A DNA stretch of 64,000 nucleotides from Luteibacter flocculans (GTDB taxonomy: Bacteria; Pseudomonadota; Gammaproteobacteria; Xanthomonadales; Rhodanobacteraceae): positions 3,652,501 to 3,716,500 of the forward strand of contig NZ_CP063231.1 in assembly GCF_023612255.1 (NCBI RefSeq). Reading direction: 5' to 3'. The notes under the pieces are model-generated. The model was not told the DNA's origin. It searched no databases and was given only the letters and a program-made list of their open reading frames with translations. Made by a program: the position numbers and the translations under genes. Shown here piece after piece: positions 34,100 to 43,707 of the stretch. Position 1 is the stretch's first letter; every line of letters begins with the position of its first letter.

Positions 34100-36217
34100 T
34101 CAGGCGTCGACGTAGCGCGCAGCCTCGCCCACCCAGCGGGCGATGAGGCGTTCGCAACGGTCGGGATAGTCGCGCATCATCACCTCGGCCACGCGCTGCA
34201 CGTCGGGCATGAGGTGGCCATCCCGCGCCAGGTCGGCAATGCGGAATTGAAGCTGGCCCGTCTGCCGCGTGCCGAGCACCTCGCCCGGGCCGCGCAGTTC
34301 GAGATCCTTCTCCGCGATGCGAAAGCCATCGTTGGTTTCGCGCATCACCTGCAAGCGCTCGCGCGCAAGGCGTGACAAAGGGGTCTGGTAGAGCAGCACG
34401 CAATTGGAGGCGATGGCGCCACGACCCACGCGACCACGCAACTGATGAAGCTGCGCGAGCCCGAGGCGCTCGCTGTTCTCGATCACCATCAGGCTCGCGT
34501 TAGGCACGTCCACGCCCACTTCGATCACGGTGGTCGCCACCAGCACCGCGAGTTCGCCGGCCTTGAAGGCGTCCATGACCGCCTGCTTTTCCTTCGGCTT
34601 CATGCGGCCGTGAATCAAGCCGACCGCAAGGTCCGGCAACCCCGTCGTCAGTTCCGCATGGGCTACCTCGGCAGCCTGAGCATTCAGCTGCTCGGACTCC
34701 TCGATAAGCGTGCAGACCCAATAGACCTGACGCCCCTGCATGCAGGCGGCGTGGATGCGTTCCATCACGTCGTAACGACGCTCGTTGGAAATCGCCACCG
34801 TCTGCACCGGCGTGCGGCCAGGCGGCAGTTCGTCGATCGACGAGACATCCAGGTCGGCATAGGCGCTCATCGCTAGCGTGCGGGGAATCGGCGTGGCCGT
34901 GAGCACGAGCTGGTGCGGAATCAGCTCACCCTCCGCGCCCTTGTCGCGCAGCGCGAGCCGTTGGTGCACGCCGAAACGGTGTTGCTCGTCGACGATGACG
35001 AGACCGAGCCGGGCGAAAGCCACGCCTTCCTGCATCAGCGCATGGGTACCGACGACGATGTGCGCCGTACCGTCGGCCGCGTGTCCAAGTGCGCTCTTGC
35101 GCGCCTTGCCCTGCACCTTGCCGGCAAGCCATTCGACCTTGAGCCCCAAGGGCTCCAGCCACGCACGGAAGTTGCGCAGGTGTTGCTCGGCCAGCAGTTC
35201 GGTCGGGGCCATGAGCGCCACCTGGTACCCGCTTTCGACAGCCGCCACCGCGGCCAGCGCCGCGACGACGGTCTTGCCGCTGCCGACATCGCCCTGGACC
35301 AGCCGCAGCATCGGGTGCGCGCGGGCCAGATCGCGCGCCACTTCCTGCGACACACGCGCCTGCGCGCCGGTAAGAGCGAACGGCAACGCGGCAAGCAGAC
35401 GATCGTGCAACGCGCCGGCGCTCTTCAACGCAGGCGCCTTGCGCTTCTTTACTGCCGCACGCATGCGCCGCAGCGTGAGGTGCTGGGTCAGCAATTCTTC
35501 GAAGGCCAGGCGCTGCTGGGCCGGATGACGCCCCTCGCCCAGTTCGCGAAGATCCACTTCCGGCGGTGGCCTGTGCACGTACAACAAAGCGTCGCGCAGG
35601 GAACTGAGCCCGGTCGGCAAGCCAGCGCTCTCGGGAATCAGTTCGAGCCGGTCATCGGTGGGCAGGTGCGCGAGCGCACGCGCGACCACACCAGCCAGAC
35701 GACGAGGTCCAAGCCCTTCCGTGGTGGGATAGACCGGAGTCAATCGCTCGTCCACGACGACGGGCTCGTCCGGCTCGATGCGCTGGTATTGCGGATGGAC
35801 GATCTCCAGCCCTTGCGGCCCTTGGCGCACCTCGCCAAAGCAGAGCAGCCGCGTACCCTTCGCGAGCTGCTCCATCTGCGCCTTGCGGAAATGGAAGAAA
35901 CGCAGCAGCAACGCGCCGCCGGAGGCGTCGCCGAGAATGACCTTCAACTGGGGCCGGAAACGGAATCCGCGCTCGATGAAGTCGACCGTGCCTTCGACCT
36001 GCGCGCGGTCGCCGGGGCGCAGGTCGGCGATAGGCACCACGCGGGTGCGGTCTTCATAGCGCAGCGGCAGGTGAAACCAGAGGTCCTGCACCGTACGCAG
36101 GCCGAGCTTACCCAGCGTATCCGCCAGCGCCGGCCCCACGCCGCCCAGCGACGTCAGGGGCGTACGCCCGGGGTCCGCCGGTGTCGTGGCGGCGGGCGTC
36201 GTCGGATGGCGGACCAC
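34100..36217 (-). CDS. recG: ATP-dependent DNA helicase RecG
   Basis: A 705-residue branched-DNA helicase that regresses stalled forks and unwinds Holliday junctions. The N-terminal wedge (OB) domain starts LTSLGGVGPALADTLGKLG; the helicase core has Walker A GDVGSGKTVVA, DEQHRFGV, TATPIPRTLA and LHQLRGRVGRG. Full-length for the family. The start used is GTG 36217, 17 bp after ridA; no in-frame ATG suits, and the ribosome-binding site is weak. Last gene of rpoZ-spoT-ridA-recG, which parallels E. coli rpoZ-spoT-trmH-recG. Confidence 0.96.
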   Translation of the reverse strand: MVRHPTTPAATTPADPGRTPLTSLGGVGPALADTLGKLGLRTVQDLWFHLPLRYEDRTRVVPIADLRPGDRAQVEGTVDFIERGFRFRPQLKVILGDASGGALLLRFFHFRKAQMEQLAKGTRLLCFGEVRQGPQGLEIVHPQYQRIEPDEPVVVDERLTPVYPTTEGLGPRRLAGVVARALAHLPTDDRLELIPESAGLPTGLSSLRDALLYVHRPPPEVDLRELGEGRHPAQQRLAFEELLTQHLTLRRMRAAVKKRKAPALKSAGALHDRLLAALPFALTGAQARVSQEVARDLARAHPMLRLVQGDVGSGKTVVAALAAVAAVESGYQVALMAPTELLAEQHLRNFRAWLEPLGLKVEWLAGKVQGKARKSALGHAADGTAHIVVGTHALMQEGVAFARLGLVIVDEQHRFGVHQRLALRDKGAEGELIPHQLVLTATPIPRTLAMSAYADLDVSSIDELPPGRTPVQTVAISNERRYDVMERIHAACMQGRQVYWVCTLIEESEQLNAQAAEVAHAELTTGLPDLAVGLIHGRMKPKEKQAVMDAFKAGELAVLVATTVIEVGVDVPNASLMVIENSERLGLAQLHQLRGRVGRGAIASNCVLLYQTPLSRLARERLQVMRETNDGFRIAEKDLELRGPGEVLGTRQTGQLQFRIADLARDGHLMPDVQRVAEVMMRDYPDRCERLIARWVGEAARYVDA

Positions 36218-36234
36218 GGGAATGACGAAAGGAC

Positions 36235-36618
<384 letters not shown>

Positions 36619-36724
36619 GGGTCGTCCTCGATGGGGAATCGGGACAGTCTATCGAGGTTGCCGATCGAGGCCCACCGCTCGATGCGCCCTTGCCGCGTGG
36701 CCTATCGCCGACGCGGCCGGGAAC

Positions 36725-38905
36725 TCATAGCGGATGCCGGTACACGCCACTGACCACGCCGGTGCGGCGCACGCGGCGCATCACGTCGGCCAGATGCTTG
36801 CGATCCTTCACCTCGATGGCGAAGAGCAGCGTGGCGGCCGTGCTGTCGCGCTCGATGTATTCGACGTTCTCGATGTTCGATCCCGCATCCGCGATCGCGG
36901 CCGCGACCGTGGCGAGCACGCCCGGACGGTTGAGCACCTCGATGCGAAGTTCGGCGCGGTAATCGCCACTGACGTCGCGATCCCATTCGATGGCGACGAT
37001 GCGCTCGGGCGTCTTGCGGAACTCTGCCACGTTCGGGCATTCCACACGGTGCACGACGATGCCCTTGCCCGACGATAGGAAACCGACGATTTCGTCACCG
37101 GGCAGCGGGTGGCAACAATTGCCGAAGCTGAGCACGCCACGCTCGGCGCCGCTGATGCGGATTTTTTCCGTCGAGTGCTCCTGTGGCACGGGCGGCGTGT
37201 CGTCACGCGGCCCGAGCAGCGCCACGAGTTGTGCGGCGACCTGGTCGGCGAAGCGATTGCCGAGGGCGATCTCCGAGAGCAGTTCCTCGAGGCGTTTCAG
37301 CTTGGCCTCGTCGAGGAAGCGGTCGAGCGCGGCGGCCGGCACGGCATCGAGGCTCAGCCCGCGCGCATCGAGCGCGCGGTCCAGCATGCGATGACCGAAA
37401 TCGACGGCGTCCTCGTGCTGCAGGTGCTTGAGGTATTGGCGGATGGCCGTGCGCGCCTTGCCGGTGACCACCGCTTCCAGCCACCCCGGGTTCGGTACGG
37501 CCGACGGCGCGGTGATGATCTCCACTTGCTGACCGGATACCAGGCGCGTGCGCAGCGGCACCAGCTTCTTGTCCACGCGCGCGGCGACCGCGTGATCGCC
37601 GACGTCGGTATGCACCGCGTAGGCGAAATCGAGTGCGGTCGCATTGCGCGGCAACGAGAAGATGTCGCCACGCGGCGTGAACAGATAGACCTCGTCGGGG
37701 AACAGGTCGATCTTGACGTTTTCGAGGAACTCCGAGGCCGACGGCGTATGGGCCTGGCTGTCGGCAAGAGCGGAAAGCCATTCGCGCGCACGCGCCTGTG
37801 CGCTGTTCGCGGGGCCGGAATCGCTCTTGTACGCCCAATGCGCCGCCACACCACGCTCGGCCACCGACTCCATTTCCGCGGTACGGATCTGGATCTCGAT
37901 CGGCGCACCGAACGGACCGAGCAGCACCGTATGCAGCGACTGGTAGCCATTGCCCTTCGGAATCGCGATGAAGTCCTTGAACCGGCCGTCCACGGGTTTG
38001 TAGAGACCGTGCACCGCACCGAGCGCCATGTAGCAGTGCATGGCCGAATCGGTGATGACGCGGAAGCCGTACACATCCATGAGCTGCGCGAACGACTTGT
38101 GTTCGTTGCGCATCTTCGAATAGATGCTCCATGCCGACTTGATCCGGCTGACGGCGCGCCCCGGAATCTTCTCCGCGGCAAGACGCCCTTCCAGCGCCAT
38201 CTCGATCTTCGCCATCGCTTCGCGACGGTTGCCGAGCGCGGCACGGATGCGCTCACCGATGATGCGGTGGCGATCCGGATAAAGCGCCTTGAAGCCGAGA
38301 TCCTGCAGTTCGGCCTTGAACTTGTTCATGCCCAACCGCTGGGCAATCGGCGCGTAGATCTCAAGCGTCTCCCGCGCGATGCGTCGCCGGGACGGCGCAT
38401 CCTTCGCACCCAGCGTGCGCATGTTGTGCAGGCGGTCGGAAAGCTTGATCAGGATCACGCGCAGATCGCGCGCCATCGCCAGGAGCATCTTGCGGAAGCT
38501 CTCCGCATCGGCCTCGGCGCGGCTGGAAAAGCGCATCTTGTCGAGTTTGGTGACGCCGTCGACCAGTTCGGCCACGGTTTCACCGAAGGCACCGGCGAGC
38601 TCGTCGCGCTCCAGCCGGGTGTCTTCCAGTGTGTCGTGCAGGATCGCCGCGATGATCGTTTCCGCGTCCAGGCCGAGATCGGCCAGCACCTGGGCGACGG
38701 CGACCGGATGCGTGATGTAGGGCTCGCCGGACTTGCGCGTCTGGCCTTCGTGGGCCGCGGCGCCGACCAGGAAGGCTCGGCGGATGCGCATGACCTGGTC
38801 ATGCGGCAGGTAAGTGCCCACGCGGTCTTCAAGCGCCTGCACATACGGCGGCACTGGGCCGTCATCGGCCACGTCGGTCAGTTTTTTCGCAGGGATGACT
38901 TCCAT
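36725..38905 (-). CDS. spoT: Bifunctional (p)ppGpp synthetase/hydrolase
   Basis: A 726-residue RSH enzyme controlling the stringent response. The hydrolase HD domain has ILHDTLEDT (H90, D91, with E94 and D95). The synthetase domain includes SRIKSAWSIYSKM, VYGFRVITD and IPKGNGYQSLHT. TGS follows (YLFTPRGDIFSLPRNATALDF) and an ACT domain closes the protein (AELRIEVLNRPGVLATVAAA). Both catalytic halves look intact, fitting a bifunctional SpoT. The ATG 38905 agrees with family length. Upstream rpoZ encodes the RNA polymerase omega subunit, which in E. coli forms part of a ppGpp-binding site, a sensible pairing. Confidence 0.97.
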   Translation of the reverse strand: MEVIPAKKLTDVADDGPVPPYVQALEDRVGTYLPHDQVMRIRRAFLVGAAAHEGQTRKSGEPYITHPVAVAQVLADLGLDAETIIAAILHDTLEDTRLERDELAGAFGETVAELVDGVTKLDKMRFSSRAEADAESFRKMLLAMARDLRVILIKLSDRLHNMRTLGAKDAPSRRRIARETLEIYAPIAQRLGMNKFKAELQDLGFKALYPDRHRIIGERIRAALGNRREAMAKIEMALEGRLAAEKIPGRAVSRIKSAWSIYSKMRNEHKSFAQLMDVYGFRVITDSAMHCYMALGAVHGLYKPVDGRFKDFIAIPKGNGYQSLHTVLLGPFGAPIEIQIRTAEMESVAERGVAAHWAYKSDSGPANSAQARAREWLSALADSQAHTPSASEFLENVKIDLFPDEVYLFTPRGDIFSLPRNATALDFAYAVHTDVGDHAVAARVDKKLVPLRTRLVSGQQVEIITAPSAVPNPGWLEAVVTGKARTAIRQYLKHLQHEDAVDFGHRMLDRALDARGLSLDAVPAAALDRFLDEAKLKRLEELLSEIALGNRFADQVAAQLVALLGPRDDTPPVPQEHSTEKIRISGAERGVLSFGNCCHPLPGDEIVGFLSSGKGIVVHRVECPNVAEFRKTPERIVAIEWDRDVSGDYRAELRIEVLNRPGVLATVAAAIADAGSNIENVEYIERDSTAATLLFAIEVKDRKHLADVMRRVRRTGVVSGVYRHPL

Positions 38906-39015
38906 GGGGAGAACCTCCCGCCCTCAGGCGGAGCCTCCCGCGCGCCGCCTCAGCGGCCGCGCCTCAATGTGCGCAGATTGCGGATGAATGCAGGGCCGAC
39001 AGCGACCCGGCGTCA

Positions 39016-39306
39016 TCAGTCATCTCCGCCCTTCGAGAGGTCGTCGTCCACTTCCGTGGCGGCCCACTCGAGGGCTTCGCGCTCGGCGCGCTCGCGGGCA
39101 GCGCGATCGATTTCATCGATCATTTCATCGTTGACGCGGCGATCCGCGATCTCGCGGAGAGCGAGCACGGTCGGCTTGTCGTTGCTGGGATCGAGGGTCG
39201 GCTCAGCGCCCTTGGAGAGCTGACGGGCGCGCTTGGTCGCCATGAGCACGAGCTCGAAACGGTTGTCGACTACCTCGAGGCAGTCTTCCACGGTAATACG
39301 GGCCAT
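39016..39306 (-). CDS. rpoZ: RNA polymerase omega subunit
   Basis: A 96-residue omega subunit. [20 protein letters not shown] and the AxxRAxQL helix ([12 protein letters not shown]) are the conserved beta-prime contact region; [17 protein letters not shown] follows. The acidic C-terminal tail is variable in the family. AAGGA lies 7 bp upstream of the ATG. First gene of the rpoZ-spoT-ridA-recG run. Unlike many gammaproteobacteria, gmk is not immediately upstream; mlaA is divergently transcribed instead, across 175 bp. Confidence 0.96.
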   Translation of the reverse strand: MARITVEDCLEVVDNRFELVLMATKRARQLSKGAEPTLDPSNDKPTVLALREIADRRVNDEMIDEIDRAARERAEREALEWAATEVDDDLSKGGDD

Positions 39307-39433
39307 TTCAAATCCTTGACAATAAAGACACTTCTGACGACGCAGTTTACCGGCCCCGGCCGTTGGCTGGCAATCGGTGTAGGGGTATCATGCGCGGTTC
39401 TGACCAGGACGGACGGCAGTGGTGCAAATAATA

Positions 39434-39449
39434 ATACCGCGCGGTACAC
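39434..39449 (+). promoter_or_regulatory. mlaA -10 region overlapped by a perfect palindrome
   Basis: TACCGCGCGGTA (39434-39445) is a perfect 12-bp palindrome that overlaps the likely mlaA -10 hexamer TACACT (39444-39449), 33 bp before the ATG. A weak -35 (GTGCAA, 39421-39426) is spaced 17 bp. The palindrome could be an operator. Confidence 0.4.
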
Positions 39450-39481
39450 TAAAGAACCGCCCCAGCCCCAAAGCCCCATCG

Positions 39482-40309
39482 ATGCGCCCCCTAAAACTGC
39501 CCCGGATCGTCCGCAACATGCTGGGCCTCGTCGCCGTCGCCCTGCTGGCTGCCTGCCATATCGCGCCGCCTCGTACGGACGACCCGAACGAGAACTTCAA
39601 TCGGAAGGTCTACGCCTTCAACGATAAGCTCGACAAGGCGGTCATCCGTCCGGTCGCGGTCGGCTATCGGAAGGTGACCAACCCGCCGGTGCGCACGGCC
39701 ATCAGCGATTTCTACACGAACATCCGTCTGCCGATCACGGTGGCGAACGACCTGCTCCAGGCCCGCCCGAAACAGGCATTCCTGTCGACCAGCCGGTTCG
39801 TGGTGAACCTGACCATCGGCTTCCTGGGCTTCAAGGATCCGGCGAGCCTGCTGGGCCTGCCGCTGGAAGAGAACGACTTCGGCGTGACCCTGGCCCGCTG
39901 GGGTGTGCCCGAGGGTGACTACCTGGTTCTGCCCCTCGTGGGGCCGACCACGGTTCGCGACGTGTGGCGTCTCCCGGTCGACAGCTATTTCTTCGACCCG
40001 ATCAGCTACTACTCGCGCAATCACGACTACAAGTACGGCCAGGAATACGTGCCGCAGGTACTCTATCTCGTGACGCTGCGCTCGCGCGGCATCGATGCGG
40101 AGAGCTTCCTCGCCTCGGCCTACGATCCCTACGTATTCATGCGTGACGCCTACCGCCAGCAGCGCCTGTACAACATCTACTACGGCAACCCGCCCGCGGA
40201 AGCCATCGAGCAGATGCAGGGCCTGAACGACAACAAGGACTTCGACCCGGACGAACTGCTCGACGAGCAACACAACTGGGAACGGAAGAACGGCGAGAAG
40301 CAGCAGTAA
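39482..40309 (+). CDS. mlaA: MlaA family outer-membrane lipoprotein (phospholipid retrieval)
   Basis: A 275-residue VacJ/MlaA lipoprotein. The lipobox is LLAAC, so the mature protein starts with a lipidated cysteine. Motifs DPNENFNRKVYAFNDKLDKA, NPPVRTAISDFYTNIRLP and DFGVTLARWGVPEGDYLVLP are typical of the donut-shaped outer-membrane protein that removes misplaced phospholipids from the outer leaflet. ATG 39482 gives a correct signal peptide; an upstream ATG adds 21 unrelated residues. The mlaBCDEF genes are not adjacent. The transcript ends at a strong T-tailed terminator. Confidence 0.95.
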   Translation: MRPLKLPRIVRNMLGLVAVALLAACHIAPPRTDDPNENFNRKVYAFNDKLDKAVIRPVAVGYRKVTNPPVRTAISDFYTNIRLPITVANDLLQARPKQAFLSTSRFVVNLTIGFLGFKDPASLLGLPLEENDFGVTLARWGVPEGDYLVLPLVGPTTVRDVWRLPVDSYFFDPISYYSRNHDYKYGQEYVPQVLYLVTLRSRGIDAESFLASAYDPYVFMRDAYRQQRLYNIYYGNPPAEAIEQMQGLNDNKDFDPDELLDEQHNWERKNGEKQQ

Positions 40310-40343
40310 GAAAAAAGCCCCGACACGATCGGGGCTTTTTTTT
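40310..40343 (+). terminator. Intrinsic terminator of mlaA
   Basis: AAAAGCCCCGA-CACGA-TCGGGGCTTTT is followed by further T residues. The left arm is also A-rich, so some activity in the opposite direction is possible. Confidence 0.92.
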
Positions 40344-40350
40344 CGGGCAC

Positions 40351-40550
40351 CTGTGTGGGAGCCGCCATCGCGGCGAGGACCAAAGCACATGTGGGAGCCG
40401 CCATGGCGACGAGGGAATCTTGCCGGTGGGAGCCAGCCTGCTGGCGATGGGAACATGACTCACGGCTACACCGCTTCGTTGGCTTATCGCCACCAGGGTG
40501 GCTCCCACCGCTGCTCCGTTCGCCCCTCGCCGCCATGGCGACTCCTACGA
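40351..40550. repeat. Cluster of five GTGGGAGCC-type palindromes
   Basis: Three copies read forward (40353-40378, 40390-40413, 40424-40451) and two reverse (40484-40509, 40525-40549). Types A (GCCGCCATGGCGGC) and B (GCCACCCTGGTGGC) are mixed. The inverted B-type copy carries the conserved tail GATAAGCCAACGAAGCGGTG. This fills the 291-bp gap between convergent mlaA and the RND pump gene; no coding frame is seen. Confidence 0.85.
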
Positions 40551-40600
40551 GAGCGGCGCAGAGTGTTTGATCTCCCCGCTCGATCGCAGCATGGGCTCAC

Positions 40601-43600
40601 TCAGTGCGCCGGATCGCTCTGCAACTTCCGTGCAGGCGACAGCCGATCCTGCAGGCGATTCATGTAAAGGTAGATCACCGGTGTGAGGTACAGCGTCAGG
40701 ATCTGCGAGACGACGAGTCCGCCAACTACCGCGAGACCGAGTGGACGACGCGTCTCCGCGCCAGCACCGACGCCCAGGGCAATCGGTAGCGTGCCGGCGA
40801 ACGCCGCCATGGTGGTCATCATGATCGGCCGGAAGCGCACGCGACACGCTTCATAGATCGCATCGAACGCCGCCATACCCGCGTCGCGCTGCCGCTCCAG
40901 GGCGAAGTCGATCATCATGATCGCGTTCTTCTTTACGATGCCGACCAGCATGATGATGCCGACGAAGGCAAACAGGTCGAGCGACGCATTGAAGATCACC
41001 AACGTGAGCAGTGCGCCAACCGCAGCGGCGGGAAGGCCCGAGAGAATCGTCAACGGATGGATGAAGCTCTCGTAGAGAATGCCCAGCACCAGGTAGATCA
41101 CGAACACTGCCAGCAGCAGCAAGAGACCCATGCCCTTCACGGAATCCTGAAAGGCCTGCGCCGTGCCCTGCACGCTGCCGCTCAGGGTCGGCGGCAGTTT
41201 CATATCCGCCGTCGCACGATCGATGCTGGCTACCGCGTCGCTGAGCGAAACACCGGGCGCGAGATTGAAAGACACGGTCACCGCGGGTAGCTGGCCCTGG
41301 TGATTCACTGTCAGCACCTGCGGTTTGCGTTCGAAACGCGCCACGGTATTGAGCGGCACGAGCTTGCCGCTGTCCGAGGTGACGTAAAGCCGCGAGAGGA
41401 CGGCCGGGTCGTCCTGCATGCGCCGCTCGACCTGCAGGATCACCCAGTACTGTGTGGCCGAACCATAGATGGTCGAGATCTGGTTCTCGCCGAACGCGGT
41501 GCCCAATGCCGTCTGCACCTGATTCATGGTGAGACCCAGCGGCGCCAGCTTGTCGCGATTGACGGTAACCACCATCGACGGGCTGTTGAGATCGAGATCG
41601 GTGGTCACGTCCTGGAAGCCCGGCAATTTCTGGAAGGCGGCGACGAGCTTGCCCGACCAGTCGTACAGCGCCTGCAGATCGGTCGATTGCACCGTGTACT
41701 GGTACTGGGCCTTCGATTGCCTCCCGCCGACCTGGATCGCCGGAGGATTCTGGATGTACGTACGAACGCCGGGCACCTCGGCGAACTTGCGCCGCAGCTG
41801 CTGGATGATCTCGTCGGGTGTCGTGTGGCCACGATCGGCGGGTGCCCTCAGTCGCAGCAGCAGCGAGCCGGAATTCACGGTGGCGCGCGGTCCGCCCGCG
41901 CCGACGCTGGACATGACCGCCTCGATGTTCGGGTCGTTCCCTGCGATGTCCGCCAGCGCCTGCTGGCGTGCCGACATCGCGGCGAAGGAAATGTCGGTGG
42001 GCCCTTCGGTCGTGACACGCAACTGCCCGCTGTCGCCCGCTGGAATGAAATCCTTCGGCACCACGGCGAACAGCAGCCCGGTGGCCACGAGGCTCAGAAC
42101 GAGCGAAGCGATGACAAGCCGAGGATGGTTCATGCACCACGCGAGCGTGCGCGTATAGCCGGACGTCACGGCCGCAAAGCCGCGGTCGAACCAGACCACG
42201 ACGACGCTTCGCTTGCCATGATCGTGCGCCTTGACGAAGCGACTGCACAGCATCGGTGTGAGCGTGATCGAGACGAAGCCAGAGATCAGGATCGAGACAC
42301 TGATCACCACCGCGAACTCGTGGAAGAGGCGACCGACGATGCCACCCATGAACATCACTGGGATGAACACCGCCACGAGCGACAGCGTCATCGAGAAGAT
42401 GGTGAAGCCGATTTCGTTGGCACCTTTCACGGCCGCATCGAAGGGCGCCTCGCCCAGTTCGATGTGGCGCATGATGTTTTCCAGCATGACGATCGCGTCG
42501 TCCACGACGAAGCCCACGGCGAGAGTGAGCGCCAGCAGGGAGAGATTGTCGAGGCTGTAGCCGAGCGCAAACATGGCGCCGAACGTGCCCAGCACCGAGA
42601 TCGGCAAGGCCACCGCGGGAATCAGCGTGGCCGAGGCGTTGCCAAGGAACAGATAGATCACCAGCACCACGAGCACACCCGCGAGCACCAGCGTGAACTG
42701 CACGTCGTGCACGGAGTCGCGAATGGATACCGAGCGGTCGTACATCACGCTGAGGGTCACGGAGGGTGGCAGCGTGGCAGTAAAGCCCGGCAGCAGGCTG
42801 AGGATCTTGTCCACGGTCGCCACCGTGTTGGCACCGGGCTGCCGCTGGATGGCGAGCGTGATCGAGCGATGTCCGTTGAACCAGCTCGCCCGCTGATCGT
42901 CCTGCACGCTGTCATGTGGCGCCGCCACGTCGCTCAGGCGCACGGGCGCACCGTTGCGATAGGCCACGACGACCTGCCCATAGTCGGCCGCGCGCATCAA
43001 TTGGCCGTCCGAACGAATCGAAAGAAGCTGGCGCTTGCCGTTGAGCGAGCCGGTCGCCTTGTTGACGTTGGCAGCTGCGATGGCATCGCGCACCTGGTCC
43101 ACGCCGATGCCCGTGGCGGCCAGACGATCGGGATCCACGGCGATGCGCACGGCGTACTTCTGCGACCCGTAGACGTTCACCTGCGCCACGCCGTCCACCA
43201 TGGACAGGCGCTGCGCCAGCTCGGTTTCCGCGTAGTCGTCCACGGTCGACAACGGCAGCGTCGGCGACTGCATGGTGAGGAACAGAATCGGGGCGTCCGC
43301 CGGGTTGACCTTGCGGTAGGTCGGCGGCGTGGGCATGTCCTGCGGTAGCTGGCGCTGGGCTGCCGAAATGGCCGCCTGCACATCCTGCGCCGCGCCATCG
43401 ATGCTGCGATCGAGCGCAAAGGTCACCGTGATGGTCGTCGATCCCAGCGAACTCGACGAGGTCATCGAATCGATCCCGGCGATCGTCGACAACTGTGCTT
43501 CGAGTGGCGTCGCCACCGATGACGCCATCGTCTCGGGCGAAGCACCCGGCAGACTCGCACTGATGTTGATCGTGGGGAAGTCGACGTTGGGCAGCTCGTT

Positions 43601-43702
43601 GACCGGCAGCCTGGGATAGGCGGCGATACCGAAAATGACCAGCGCCGCCATCAACAGCGTGGTCATCACGGGCCGGCGGATGCAGAGTTCCGGCAGGTTC
43701 AT
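40601..43702 (-). CDS. RND multidrug efflux pump, MdtB/MdtC-like permease
   Basis: A 1033-residue inner-membrane HAE1-RND transporter with 12 predicted membrane helices and two large periplasmic loops. The proton-relay aspartates are in LAVGFVVDDAIVMLEN and the lysine in VGIVKKNAIMMIDFALE. Full-length for the family; MdtB/C-like features suggest drug, bile salt or metal export, but substrates cannot be read. ATG 43702 has AAGGGG upstream; a GTG 9 bp earlier would overlap the adaptor stop. It is downstream of its adaptor and a MarR regulator; no outer-membrane channel gene is present, so TolC at 23-24 kb is a likely partner. Confidence 0.93.
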   Translation of the reverse strand: MNLPELCIRRPVMTTLLMAALVIFGIAAYPRLPVNELPNVDFPTINISASLPGASPETMASSVATPLEAQLSTIAGIDSMTSSSSLGSTTITVTFALDRSIDGAAQDVQAAISAAQRQLPQDMPTPPTYRKVNPADAPILFLTMQSPTLPLSTVDDYAETELAQRLSMVDGVAQVNVYGSQKYAVRIAVDPDRLAATGIGVDQVRDAIAAANVNKATGSLNGKRQLLSIRSDGQLMRAADYGQVVVAYRNGAPVRLSDVAAPHDSVQDDQRASWFNGHRSITLAIQRQPGANTVATVDKILSLLPGFTATLPPSVTLSVMYDRSVSIRDSVHDVQFTLVLAGVLVVLVIYLFLGNASATLIPAVALPISVLGTFGAMFALGYSLDNLSLLALTLAVGFVVDDAIVMLENIMRHIELGEAPFDAAVKGANEIGFTIFSMTLSLVAVFIPVMFMGGIVGRLFHEFAVVISVSILISGFVSITLTPMLCSRFVKAHDHGKRSVVVVWFDRGFAAVTSGYTRTLAWCMNHPRLVIASLVLSLVATGLLFAVVPKDFIPAGDSGQLRVTTEGPTDISFAAMSARQQALADIAGNDPNIEAVMSSVGAGGPRATVNSGSLLLRLRAPADRGHTTPDEIIQQLRRKFAEVPGVRTYIQNPPAIQVGGRQSKAQYQYTVQSTDLQALYDWSGKLVAAFQKLPGFQDVTTDLDLNSPSMVVTVNRDKLAPLGLTMNQVQTALGTAFGENQISTIYGSATQYWVILQVERRMQDDPAVLSRLYVTSDSGKLVPLNTVARFERKPQVLTVNHQGQLPAVTVSFNLAPGVSLSDAVASIDRATADMKLPPTLSGSVQGTAQAFQDSVKGMGLLLLLAVFVIYLVLGILYESFIHPLTILSGLPAAAVGALLTLVIFNASLDLFAFVGIIMLVGIVKKNAIMMIDFALERQRDAGMAAFDAIYEACRVRFRPIMMTTMAAFAGTLPIALGVGAGAETRRPLGLAVVGGLVVSQILTLYLTPVIYLYMNRLQDRLSPARKLQSDPAH

Positions 43703-43707
43703 CGCCC

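Noticed and set aside
40351..40550. Possible CRISPR array
   Set aside because: The repeats alternate in orientation, vary in sequence and spacing and lack unique spacers of equal size; no cas gene is nearby. They are REP-like palindromes.
41300..43348. A 682-codon open frame antisense to the RND pump gene
   Set aside because: His/Arg-rich shadow of a complete RND pump; no domain or ribosome-binding site.
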